DNA from: a virus
Length of the DNA: 51,643 bases
Virus record (IMG/VR): IMGVR_UViG_3300023245_000021
Location: 1-51,643 of that record
Strand: one strand, 5' to 3'
The position numbers and the translations under genes are program-made. Under the pieces are notes generated by a model. It had not been told where the DNA came from, ran no database searches, and worked only from the letters and a program-made list of their open reading frames with translations. Below, piece by piece: positions 45,480 to 51,511 of the stretch; within the stretch, counting starts at the first letter, position 1; each line of letters starts with the position of its first letter.

Positions 45480-46091
45480 ATGTATAACACTCACGGACTA
45501 AAATGCCAGAAGTATGCTCAAAGATCCGCGGATAATATGGCAGATGTTACATTAATGGTAGTCTTAAGCATTCAACAAAATTGGCTAAGCATTGGCAACC
45601 AATTGGCAGATGTTCGCGCCAATAAGTCAGAGTCAAAGTTTTTATGGGGTAATAAGATTAAAACCTATGAATATTTAGAGGCGAATAAGCATAAAATATA
45701 TGCTCAATCAATGGCAGTTATTAATTCTAAACAAACTGATACTCAAAAATCAATCTCTTTAATGAACATATTCCTGAGAATTGATGGCCTCGGTCTACCT
45801 AAAGCAGGTTTTATGTGCCAACTAGTAGCAGGTTTAGTTGGTTGTATGGATACGCACAACATAAAACTGTATGGTTTAGATCCTAAGAGCCTCGCATTGA
45901 GCAAGAACCCGAAGACTCAAAAGGGTTTAGACACAAATAACCAAAAGATTCTAGCGTATATAACTCTATGCCACAACTATGGCACCGAAAACCTCTGGAA
46001 TAGTTGGTGCAGTTTATTGGCCACCAAATCTAAGAGATGGGTTGATTCGAATCACGTGAGCGAAGTACACTATAGATATTTAGTAGGCTAA
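45480..46091 (+). CDS. Hypothetical protein with helix-hairpin-helix-like segment (203 aa)
   Basis: ATG 45480 after AAAAGGAATGATAG; the GTG at 45441 lies inside hairpin 3 and is unlikely. Near residues 97-125 IFLRIDGLGLPKAGFMCQLV followed by GLVGCMDTHNIKLYG resembles the HhH-GPD core of base-excision glycosylases (G-x-G-x-x-K-A), including an Asp that could be catalytic. It is the largest early protein in this arm. A DNA-binding or glycosylase-like role is a hypothesis. Confidence 0.7.
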   Translation: MYNTHGLKCQKYAQRSADNMADVTLMVVLSIQQNWLSIGNQLADVRANKSESKFLWGNKIKTYEYLEANKHKIYAQSMAVINSKQTDTQKSISLMNIFLRIDGLGLPKAGFMCQLVAGLVGCMDTHNIKLYGLDPKSLALSKNPKTQKGLDTNNQKILAYITLCHNYGTENLWNSWCSLLATKSKRWVDSNHVSEVHYRYLVG

Positions 46092-46276
46092 ACAACGGCG
46101 ATATGTGCCGAAGTTTGACAATAGTTTAAACTGATTGACTTTTAGGTAGTATTAATACCTATATATAGATAATAAGTATGCAGATATATAGACTAATAGA
46201 TAATGGGCAGTTTTAAACACAGCCATTCTAAGCGAGGCTAAAGAGACCTAGTACATCGGGTCATAAGTCGCTAGCA

Positions 46277-46342
46277 ATGAGCTTAGACGAGCTTAGAGAC
46301 GCCTTACGGGGCATGTATACATATAACTGGAGAGATTTATGA
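46277..46342 (+). CDS. Possible 21-residue leader peptide
   Basis: ATG 46277 to TGA 46342, overlapping the next ATG (ATGA). Codes a short peptide ending YNWRDL. No good SD is seen. It may be only a chance frame, or a translationally coupled leader for the gene at 46339. The rest of 46092-46338 has no gene and no clear terminator. Confidence 0.3.
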   Translation: MSLDELRDALRGMYTYNWRDL

Positions 46343-46587
46343 AAAGCTTAACTAATGTAGAAGTTCGAACAGTCATTGGGTTTTTAAATGAAGGCAGGCA
46401 GGTACAGAAAATCAACAAGTGGAACGTCGAACAGTTGTATCTAGATTACAAGAATGGCTTTTTCAATCTAGAGAGTTTCAGGGACTACCATTCTCTGTCA
46501 CTATTAAAAGCCAAACAACTGATACGAGTAGGCGCAAAATTACATGCTGGACGGAAAGCATACTATAAACTATATGGTCTTGTTTAG
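46339..46587 (+). CDS. Small hypothetical protein, helical (82 aa)
   Basis: ATG 46339 with SD TGGAGAGATT. Basic and helical (NKWNVEQLYLDYKNGFFNLE, SLLKAKQLIRVGAKL), possibly with a helix-turn-helix. Role unknown; a DNA-binding function would be a guess. Confidence 0.65.
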   Translation: MKSLTNVEVRTVIGFLNEGRQVQKINKWNVEQLYLDYKNGFFNLESFRDYHSLSLLKAKQLIRVGAKLHAGRKAYYKLYGLV

Positions 46588-46609
46588 ACACTATTGAAAG
46601 GAGCAGGTT

Positions 46610-46777
46610 ATGAACTATGCTAAAAAGCTATTAACACTTACAGAACTACATAAAGAGAGACGTCAAGCATTAATTGTGACTACAATAGGTTGGTCAGTCT
46701 TGATAATAGGTTGGTCACTTTTGTCAGTAGTCTGGTTCACTTTTGTGGTGGTTATGTTTGGTGAGGGAGTGAAGTGA
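46610..46777 (+). CDS. Small membrane protein ending GVK (55 aa)
   Basis: ATG 46610 with SD AAAGGAGCAGG. A basic N-terminal helix is followed by hydrophobic residues 21-50 with two GWS turns (two short or one long TM segment). The C-terminus GEGVK and TGATG are written by a variant of the junction cassette (46765-46779). Function unknown. Confidence 0.65.
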   Translation: MNYAKKLLTLTELHKERRQALIVTTIGWSVLIIGWSLLSVVWFTFVVVMFGEGVK

Positions 46778-46995
46778 TGGGATTCATGTATCAGGTCTTA
46801 AGGGCGCATATCAGCGCGTCACTTACTGTTAAAGAGTTGAGCGTGGCGCGCGGCGGCGTAGAGTATTGCCTGAATAAGAGCTATATAACGGCACAGGACT
46901 ACATAAACTTAACAACCCTTTGCAATAGTCACAAAGATCTGCTAGACTTAGTGGCTACTATTCAAGAGTCTTATTTAAAGGAGGAAGAGTTATGA
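46777..46995 (+). CDS. Small hypothetical protein (72 aa)
   Basis: ATG 46777 in a TGATG overlap with SD GGGAGTGA. Helical (AHISASLTVKELSVARGGVE). Ends YLKEEEL, encoded by the SD of the next gene (TTTAAAGGAGGAAGAG). No family recognised. Confidence 0.65.
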   Translation: MGFMYQVLRAHISASLTVKELSVARGGVEYCLNKSYITAQDYINLTTLCNSHKDLLDLVATIQESYLKEEEL

Positions 46996-47309
46996 ATACT
47001 AGCGGAGGTTGGAACGGCAGCGGCGAGGACTGGCTACACGGTGACGAAGATTTGATTGACGAACACGACTACCCTGCCTTAGAACAATGGGAGATTGATG
47101 AAGCATTGGCAGATGTGCGTGCTAAGGAGCTTAGAGAACAAGAGATAGAGCTTGACTTTGACCTGCTCTTAGAGAGTGTAGAGCAGATGGACGCTATCAG
47201 GAAGGGCGGGCATCGTCTTGCTACGGAGACAGAGATTGAGAACAGTTTAAGTCTTAGGCACAGTATCACACAACCTGTATTAGATTATTTAAAAGGAGAA
47301 GAGTTATGA
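46992..47309 (+). CDS. Highly acidic hypothetical protein (105 aa)
   Basis: ATGA overlap start. More than a quarter of residues are Asp or Glu, with a long helical region (WEIDEALADVRAKELREQEI). Small acidic phage proteins sometimes act as DNA mimics, but nothing here proves that. Ends LKGEEL, again written by the next SD (TTTAAAAGGAGAAGAG). Confidence 0.65.
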   Translation: MNTSGGWNGSGEDWLHGDEDLIDEHDYPALEQWEIDEALADVRAKELREQEIELDFDLLLESVEQMDAIRKGGHRLATETEIENSLSLRHSITQPVLDYLKGEEL

Positions 47310-47515
47310 TAGGCTACATAGGAGTATCACTACTACTAACAGCAATGATCTGGGGCGAGTACAAGCCAAGAGGTGTGCTTTATTATGCGCTTAACTCGGC
47401 AGGCTCATTAACTTTATTGACTTACGCCTCTCTGAACGGTGACACACCCGTGTTTATATTGAACTTAGTGTGGGTTGCTGTTAGTCTGCTTGGGCTAGTC
47501 AAGGAAACTAAATAG
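47306..47515 (+). CDS. CBU_0592-like two/three-TM membrane protein (69 aa)
   Basis: ATGA overlap. The sequence YKPRGVLYYALNSAGSLTLL, ILNLVWVAVSLLGL matches the layout of the short CBU_0592-type membrane proteins of bacteria (Y-x-x-N-x-x-G then N-x-x-W-x-x-x-S-x-x-G). Probably sits in the inner membrane; role in infection unknown. Signs of bacterial origin are only motif-level. Confidence 0.65.
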   Translation: MIGYIGVSLLLTAMIWGEYKPRGVLYYALNSAGSLTLLTYASLNGDTPVFILNLVWVAVSLLGLVKETK

Positions 47516-47526
47516 GAGAGAAAGGT

Positions 47527-47715
47527 ATGAGAATTATATTAAACGACGATGAAATACGTGAGGCACTTGCTAAGGCATTGGCCGAGAAGGTTTTTTTTAA
47601 CTTCGCCATTGACCCGGATAACTGCTGGTTCGAAGGGAAAGCGGGGTTGATTGAGGGCGATGAGATTGAGGATATAAATGATGTGGAATTCTGCTTCGAC
47701 ACAACAAGCGCATAG
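47527..47715 (+). CDS. Small acidic hypothetical protein (62 aa)
   Basis: ATG 47527 with SD AGGAGAGAAAGG. A basic-acidic helix (DDEIREALAKALAEKVFFNF) followed by an acidic beta-like tail. No family recognised. Confidence 0.65.
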   Translation: MRIILNDDEIREALAKALAEKVFFNFAIDPDNCWFEGKAGLIEGDEIEDINDVEFCFDTTSA

Positions 47716-47724
47716 GAGAAAGGT

Positions 47725-48039
47725 ATGGCACTTGAACCAATAGTATTAACCCTCACCCTAGTCTTAAATCAAGGCGTGACGAACGATGAATGCAGGGCGA
47801 TACTGTACAACACTTATCCACCCGACCTTATACAAGAACTAGCAAACCACAAGACTACCTTCTCTTGTCGCATAGATGTAATGGGCAGGATACACGAGTT
47901 GGGTGTTGAGAACGACGCGAAGCTAGATCGAAAGTACAAGCGCGAGACAGCGGGTAGAGAAATCTATGAGATATGCGGCGATCAGATGTGTAGGGTTGAG
48001 CAACGCGACCCGTTGTTGGAGAGAGCGAGCAATGAATAA
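47725..48039 (+). CDS. Hypothetical protein (104 aa)
   Basis: ATG 47725 with SD AGGAGAAAGG. N-terminus EPIVLTLTLVLNQ is hydrophobic but has no clear signal cleavage site. Four Cys are spread through the protein. Its end overlaps the secreted-protein gene at 48032. Function unknown. Confidence 0.6.
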   Translation: MALEPIVLTLTLVLNQGVTNDECRAILYNTYPPDLIQELANHKTTFSCRIDVMGRIHELGVENDAKLDRKYKRETAGREIYEICGDQMCRVEQRDPLLERASNE

Positions 48040-48358
48040 ATTAATATTAGCATTGGCACTCATGTCGCCACTGGCTCAAGCATCTGTACTCACCTCGCAT
48101 GTTTGGAAAGGAGAGGCTCAAGAACCTAATGAGTCCATACAGACTGGCCGGCTAGTAAGCAATGCAAGCTGTCAGGCTTTAATGAATAAACTATACAGGG
48201 CTACACTGCTTGACATGAAGCAGACATTTGCGGGCCAAGAGCTTGTATTTCGTAAATGGATAGGTTACTATGGAGACTACAACTACGAGATAGCCCTAAG
48301 ACGAGAGGGTAAAATAATAGTTACTTCGGTGGCTAAGTGCGTACCGACTACAATATGA
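48032..48358 (+). CDS. Secreted (periplasmic) small protein (108 aa)
   Basis: ATG 48032 chosen over an upstream in-frame ATG because it starts a clean signal peptide: MNKLILALALMSPLAQA, cleavage after AQA. The mature part has two Cys (NASC, AKC), able to form a disulfide, and a Tyr-rich centre. It probably acts in the periplasm, for example in superinfection immunity, but that is inference. Confidence 0.7.
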   Translation: MNKLILALALMSPLAQASVLTSHVWKGEAQEPNESIQTGRLVSNASCQALMNKLYRATLLDMKQTFAGQELVFRKWIGYYGDYNYEIALRREGKIIVTSVAKCVPTTI

Positions 48359-48433
48359 GTAACACTTTTATGGACTATAAAGTGTAAACAATTGACAGTT
48401 TAATGCGCTAATAAATGCGCGAGGAGAAAGCTA

Positions 48434-48730
48434 ATGAGACTTTATTTAGTAACACAAACTTTAATGAAGGGCTATGACACCTATGACTCAATGGTGGTAG
48501 CGGCTGAGAGTGTTTCAGACGCAAGGACTATTCATCCATACTACGGAGACGCCTTTGATTTGTATGTAAAGGAGGGCAAGTGGTGGGTGAAGCGCAAAGA
48601 TTTTGGGGACTATGAGTTTAAGCGCGGCGGTTGGCCTGAGCCGAAGGACAAAGCGTCGTTGTTAGTTAAGTTCTTGGGGTTGACCGAAGAACCCAGAGGT
48701 GTCATACTTGCCTCGTTTAACGCGGGATGA
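48434..48730 (+). CDS. Conserved small phage protein (98 aa)
   Basis: ATG 48434 with SD GAGGAGAAAGC. The pattern YLVTQT...GYDTYDSMVVAAESVSDAR with the C-terminus GVILASFNAG is widespread among short proteins of marine and soil phages as I remember them. Compact alpha/beta fold. Function unknown. A hairpin ACACTTT/AAAGTGT lies upstream at 48362-48385. Confidence 0.75.
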   Translation: MRLYLVTQTLMKGYDTYDSMVVAAESVSDARTIHPYYGDAFDLYVKEGKWWVKRKDFGDYEFKRGGWPEPKDKASLLVKFLGLTEEPRGVILASFNAG

Positions 48731-48741
48731 GGAGAAGAGTG

Positions 48742-48921
48742 ATGACTGAGCGTAGAATCTTGAGTGAGAAGAACCACGCAGTATTACAGATTATATTAGA
48801 CACTTTAATAAAAGGAGAAGCCTCTGATACAGAATCAGTAGAGCTTTATCGCGAGATTAAAGACCAGTTGATCTATACTATGTGGATACATGAAGAAGAA
48901 GAAGAGAAAGATGATGAATAA
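48742..48921 (+). CDS. Small acidic protein (59 aa)
   Basis: ATG 48742 preferred to 48727, because AGGAGAAGAG precedes it at normal distance. Helical, ending in a run of Glu and Asp. The stop overlaps the following gene. Function unknown. Confidence 0.55.
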   Translation: MTERRILSEKNHAVLQIILDTLIKGEASDTESVELYREIKDQLIYTMWIHEEEEEKDDE

Positions 48922-49240
48922 GCAAAAGAGACGAATAGATAACATCAATGCCGAAGAGATGAATCACTCTTGGATGCAATACAGCGGCCCGTTAGAGTCG
49001 TGGTTTGAATATATATGCGAGCCTCTGCCTAGATGGGAAGATGATCTAAAGAACGGCAGTATCCTTTGTTGGGTATGGAATGGGCGCGACAACAACTTCG
49101 ACAACCCTAGGGTGGTCAGTCACTATGTAAAAGACAACGCCTACCCCTATAGATTTGCTGGAGGAAGCGTAAGCGCGAGTGCTGGCGTACACGCCACGCC
49201 TGTATTGTCTGTCGATCTATACAGCGGAGAAGGTTTATGA
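48914..49240 (+). CDS. Paralogue of the 2598 gene (108 aa)
   Basis: ATG 48914 (another ATG lies one codon upstream). RRIDNINAEEM, SWMQYSGPLESWF, EPLPRWEDDLK and ILCWVWN line up with the protein at 2598, about half of the residues being the same over 50 positions; the C-terminal half is different and Ser/Gly-rich. No enzyme motif. Its end overlaps the next gene by ATGA. Confidence 0.7.
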   Translation: MNKQKRRIDNINAEEMNHSWMQYSGPLESWFEYICEPLPRWEDDLKNGSILCWVWNGRDNNFDNPRVVSHYVKDNAYPYRFAGGSVSASAGVHATPVLSVDLYSGEGL

Positions 49241-49455
49241 ACAAAGATACTTATTTTAATAAGTTCATAGATAGATTGAACACGCCGCCGAGCCCCGAGG
49301 GATTACTAACGCCCCGTAGCTGTGGGATCTTGATAGATCTATTAGACGAAATGAAACACCAGTTGGTTGAAGATGCTGATCATCTTGACGAGATCAAACG
49401 CCAGTTGGACTTGACGATGTTGATGCTGAAGAAAGGAGAGAGAGGTTATGAATAA
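49237..49455 (+). CDS. Small helical protein (72 aa)
   Basis: ATGA overlap start, SD GGAGAAGG. Long helices with heptad-like Leu (ILIDLLDEMKHQLVEDADHL, DEIKRQLDLTMLML) predict a coiled coil. No family recognised. Confidence 0.6.
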   Translation: MNKDTYFNKFIDRLNTPPSPEGLLTPRSCGILIDLLDEMKHQLVEDADHLDEIKRQLDLTMLMLKKGERGYE

Positions 49456-49669
49456 ACTAAAGAGCCAAATAGACTTGACAGAACCCATCGAAACCTATAA
49501 GATAATGGTATCAGAAGTTCGCGGCTTCTTCATAGATGTTGCGGCCTCTAGTGAGAAAGAGGCTTTAACATACGCAAAGCTAAACAAAACCTACAAACAA
49601 TATGGATCTGCGATAGTCGATACACACTATCAAGTCTTTAAAGAAGCGGGGGTTGATGAAGATGAATAA
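49448..49669 (+). CDS. Small alpha/beta hypothetical protein (73 aa)
   Basis: Overlaps the previous gene by eight bases; SD AAAGGAGAGAGAGG. Beta strands ETYKIMVSEVRGFFIDVAA and an EKEALTYAK helix recall the start of the 48434-type protein (aminoacid pattern strand, A-S-x-x-E-A-x-x-x-A). Function unknown. Confidence 0.6.
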   Translation: MNKLKSQIDLTEPIETYKIMVSEVRGFFIDVAASSEKEALTYAKLNKTYKQYGSAIVDTHYQVFKEAGVDEDE

Positions 49670-49847
49670 ATGGATAAGTGTTAAGGATAAAAAACCGCGT
49701 CTAAAAAAGAAGGTCTTGGTTTATATTCCGTGCATTGATGGCTATGCAAGTGGATGGCTACTCTCTGGCGGTTACTGGCTAATACTAGGCGAGGCCAACT
49801 TTGATACAGAAGATGTTACTCACTGGAAGGAGATAGAACATGAATGA
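49656..49847 (+). CDS. DUF551 protein (63 aa)
   Basis: WISVKDKKPRLKKKVLVYI followed by a YWLI strand and DVTHWKEI matches DUF551 (WI-x-V-x-D-x-x-P ... VTHW), a short domain common in phages and of unknown function. Start at ATG 49656 or 49662; both are close to the SD GCGGGGG. Confidence 0.8.
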   Translation: MKMNKWISVKDKKPRLKKKVLVYIPCIDGYASGWLLSGGYWLILGEANFDTEDVTHWKEIEHE

Positions 49848-50040
49848 GTGCTATGATTATTATGAATGCGGTATATGTTTGATAATGTTTAAAGAACACA
49901 ATGGCCAGACAGACCTGTGCAACCTATGCTATAAAAGCTTGATAGGCTTCGAAGACCTTGAAGATGTATATGTCCACGAAGATGATTATGCTTTAGAGGT
50001 TGATGAGTTTGATGAGGCTAAGGGTGCGTTTACTATATAG
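49840..50040 (+). CDS. Zinc-ribbon protein (66 aa)
   Basis: Starts at ATG 49840, overlapping the previous stop. CGIC and CNLC knuckles and a very acidic tail (DVYVHEDDYALEVDEF). Same design as the gene at 1584, so likely a distant relative. Function unknown. Confidence 0.7.
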   Translation: MNECYDYYECGICLIMFKEHNGQTDLCNLCYKSLIGFEDLEDVYVHEDDYALEVDEFDEAKGAFTI

Positions 50041-50170
50041 ACTATAGAGAGCTTATCGCCAGTGTTCTTTTTCCTCTTTTCTTTTATTTCGTTATAACTT
50101 TAAAGTAGAGTATAGCATATATGGTTTTAAAAGTCAAGAGGTTTATAAGAAATAAAACTAAAGGAGGAGG

Positions 50171-50199
50171 TTGACAACAGGTTAACATTGTGTTAAGCT
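50171..50199 (+). promoter_or_regulatory. Putative sigma70 promoter before 50232
   Basis: TTGACA 50171-50176, 17-bp spacer ending TGTGT, TAAGCT 50194-50199 as a weak -10. It lies in a 190-base gap without genes, and the predicted start suits the gene at 50232. Stem-forming T-rich sequence at 50067-50090 (TTCTTTTTCCTCTTTTC) may end the previous unit. Confidence 0.5.
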
Positions 50200-50231
50200 C
50201 TATAAAATTTTAAAGGAAGGAGAAAAGAAAA

Positions 50232-50432
50232 ATGACTACAGGATTTGGCGAATACTTTTTAACATTCAACTTCCGCAACGGCGTGGGCTTAGACTTAGAG
50301 TTTACAGACAGTCGGCCAGTGTGGATAAGCGACAATGCTACGGGTTCTGTAGTTGCGGCGTCGTTTGAAGGCACTGTAGTGTTGGTTCCGTTTGTGATCA
50401 TAACGCTAGGTAAAATTTATCAGGAGGTATGA
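50232..50432 (+). CDS. Small hypothetical protein (66 aa)
   Basis: ATG 50232 with SD AAAGGAAGGAGAAAAG. Beta-rich (GEYFLTFNFRNGVGLDLEF) and Val-rich, ending in a hydrophobic VVLVPFVII. Resembles a small beta-barrel; no family recognised. Confidence 0.65.
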   Translation: MTTGFGEYFLTFNFRNGVGLDLEFTDSRPVWISDNATGSVVAASFEGTVVLVPFVIITLGKIYQEV

Positions 50433-50436
50433 GGTT

Positions 50437-50733
50437 ATGAATAAAGAACAAGAGCTACAAAAAGCACTACAAGCCGCACAGGATGCACTATATTCAACGG
50501 TTCAAGGGATAATCAACCAAGTCTGTCTTAATGTTGAGTCTGATTTTGTACCTGATTGGAATGTCCATTCTTACAAGTACATTGTTATCTACCACAAAGG
50601 GAAGTGGGTTTCCGATTCGATTGACTACCCTGAAGGACTTAGCTATCTGTCCACAAAAGCCAAAGCCCAACAAGTCTGCGACATCTTGAATGACATTGGT
50701 TTAAAACCAGTGGGGGTGAAGTGGTGGAGCTAA
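50437..50733 (+). CDS. Hypothetical protein with read-through of a cassette stop (98 aa)
   Basis: ATG 50437 with SD CAGGAGGTATG. N-terminal helix, then YKYIVIYHKGKWVSDSIDYP. It ends DIGLKPVGVKWWS: the usual KPVGVK tail runs on three codons because TGATG of the cassette is here TGGTGG. The next start is also lost. The gene probably still works; the extra residues are a trace of decay. Confidence 0.7.
   Translation: MNKEQELQKALQAAQDALYSTVQGIINQVCLNVESDFVPDWNVHSYKYIVIYHKGKWVSDSIDYPEGLSYLSTKAKAQQVCDILNDIGLKPVGVKWWS
50703..50726 (+). repeat. Junction cassette copy with mutated stop/start
   Basis: AAAACCAGTGGGGGTGAAG followed by TGGTG instead of TGATG. Together with six bases upstream it is identical to the copy ending at 51220 over 29 bases. 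Confidence 0.9.
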
Positions 50734-50777
50734 GGTGGCTAATGATACTTGGCAATCGTTAGGTAAAGGAGAAATAA
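50724..50777 (+). pseudogene. Remnant of a gene like the one at 67-291
   Basis: Bases 50743-50774 match 254-285 at 29 of 32 positions, covering the LILGNRW-VKEK end of that gene. Here the Trp codon TGG is TAG and the upstream part is gone, so only the last dozen codons survive between the cassette and the next gene. Confidence 0.7.
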
Positions 50778-50778
50778 C

Positions 50779-51018
50779 ATGTACCTAGTTCAAATAGGTG
50801 AAGATATTTTTGTAGATCTAACCGAAATCCGAGGGGTGTTTTCAACTACCTCCGAAGGAGTCAATATCCTCCACCTTATGTTTAAAGGATGCGAGAACGA
50901 AGCTTCTATGATGGTCAGCTACAAGTACCGTATGAGCGTTATAAACAGTATTATCAGCAATAACCAAAATCCAAGCCAGAGCCTTGAACGGGCGATTAAA
51001 TCCATGGAGAAAGAGTGA
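50779..51018 (+). CDS. Small hypothetical protein (79 aa)
   Basis: ATG 50779 with SD AAAGGAGAAAT inherited from the degraded upstream gene. Beta-rich (YLVQIGEDIFVDLTEIRGVF) then helical (SVINSIISNNQNPSQSLERA). No family recognised. The stop overlaps the next ATG. Confidence 0.65.
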   Translation: MYLVQIGEDIFVDLTEIRGVFSTTSEGVNILHLMFKGCENEASMMVSYKYRMSVINSIISNNQNPSQSLERAIKSMEKE

Positions 51019-51221
51019 TGAGTGAATTAAAAGATGAAATAATGGTTAAAATTAAAGACGAAATGGTCGAGTCTTACCTCAAAGGCTACGATCATGGGAT
51101 AAAGGATACAGTTGAATGTCTAAAAGAGTGCAAAGAAAAGATTGGCGGGGGAGCCATATTTAGCCTAGACGATATTATTGCATTTGTCAGCATTGGTTTA
51201 AAACCAGTGGGGGTGAAGTGA
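51018..51221 (+). CDS. Small helical protein ending KPVGVK (67 aa)
   Basis: TGATG overlap start; SD GGAGAAAGAG. Helical and charged (KIKDEMVESYLKGYDHGIKD), with Cys in ECLKECKEK. Ends SIGLKPVGVK, written by the cassette at 51200-51223. Function unknown. Confidence 0.65.
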   Translation: MSELKDEIMVKIKDEMVESYLKGYDHGIKDTVECLKECKEKIGGGAIFSLDDIIAFVSIGLKPVGVK

Positions 51222-51223
51222 TG
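51200..51223 (+). repeat. Junction cassette copy (stop, SD, start)
   Basis: AAAACCAGTGGGGGTGAAG plus TGATG, perfect match to copy 1. The preceding TGGTTT makes a small palindrome with AAACCA. Confidence 0.9.
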
Positions 51224-51493
51224 GAAGAATACGAAAGATGCAATCAGACGGGTAAGAAAGATGCAATTAGACGGGTACTTATACCAAGCCTTCTTTTGCT
51301 CTCTGCCTGTAATGTTGATCAGCAAAATGATGCCAGTGAATCTAAGTTTATAGGCACTACTTACACACTTGATCACATGCATGAGGTCCATGAGTTCACG
51401 CCAAATGAAGCACCGACCATGCTGTGCGTTGTATTAACGTCTCGCATCCCCTTAAAGGCCGCATCTGGCATTACCTGTTTTAAGAAAATATAA
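51221..51493 (+). CDS. Predicted lipoprotein (90 aa)
   Basis: ATG 51221 from the cassette. After a charged start (GKKDAIRR) comes VLIPSLLLLSAC with lipobox LSAC at residue 30, then a polar mature part. This is the layout of a bacterial type II signal peptide, so the protein is probably lipid-anchored in the envelope, where small phage lipoproteins can block superinfection (as T5 Llp does). A 23-base tandem duplication lies in the first codons (51234-51277). Confidence 0.65.
   Translation: MEEYERCNQTGKKDAIRRVLIPSLLLLSACNVDQQNDASESKFIGTTYTLDHMHEVHEFTPNEAPTMLCVVLTSRIPLKAASGITCFKKI
51234..51277 (+). repeat. 23-bp tandem duplication in the lipoprotein 5' end
   Basis: Two copies of AAAGATGCAATYAGACGGGTA (51234-51254, 51257-51277), one base different, start 23 bases apart. 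Because 23 is not a multiple of three, the two copies are read in different frames. Confidence 0.85.
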
Positions 51494-51511
51494 CCGACTG
51501 GAGGTGAAGTT

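Noticed and set aside
46115-46160. TTGACA at 46115 and TTGACT at 46135 as promoters
   Set aside because: No -10-like hexamer lies 16-18 bases downstream of either.
46092-46338. tRNA gene in the 247-base gap
   Set aside because: Short stems can be drawn, but no cloverleaf with T-psi-C and anticodon arms could be found here or elsewhere by eye.
48392-48415. TTGACA before the gene at 48434
   Set aside because: The sequence 17 bases on is ATGCGC; TAATAA lies only 11 bases away. Too poor for a call.
49475-49503. TTGACA-17 bp-TAAGAT inside the 49448 gene
   Set aside because: Spacing is right but the -10 is weak, it lies in coding sequence and no downstream gene needs it; chance is likely.
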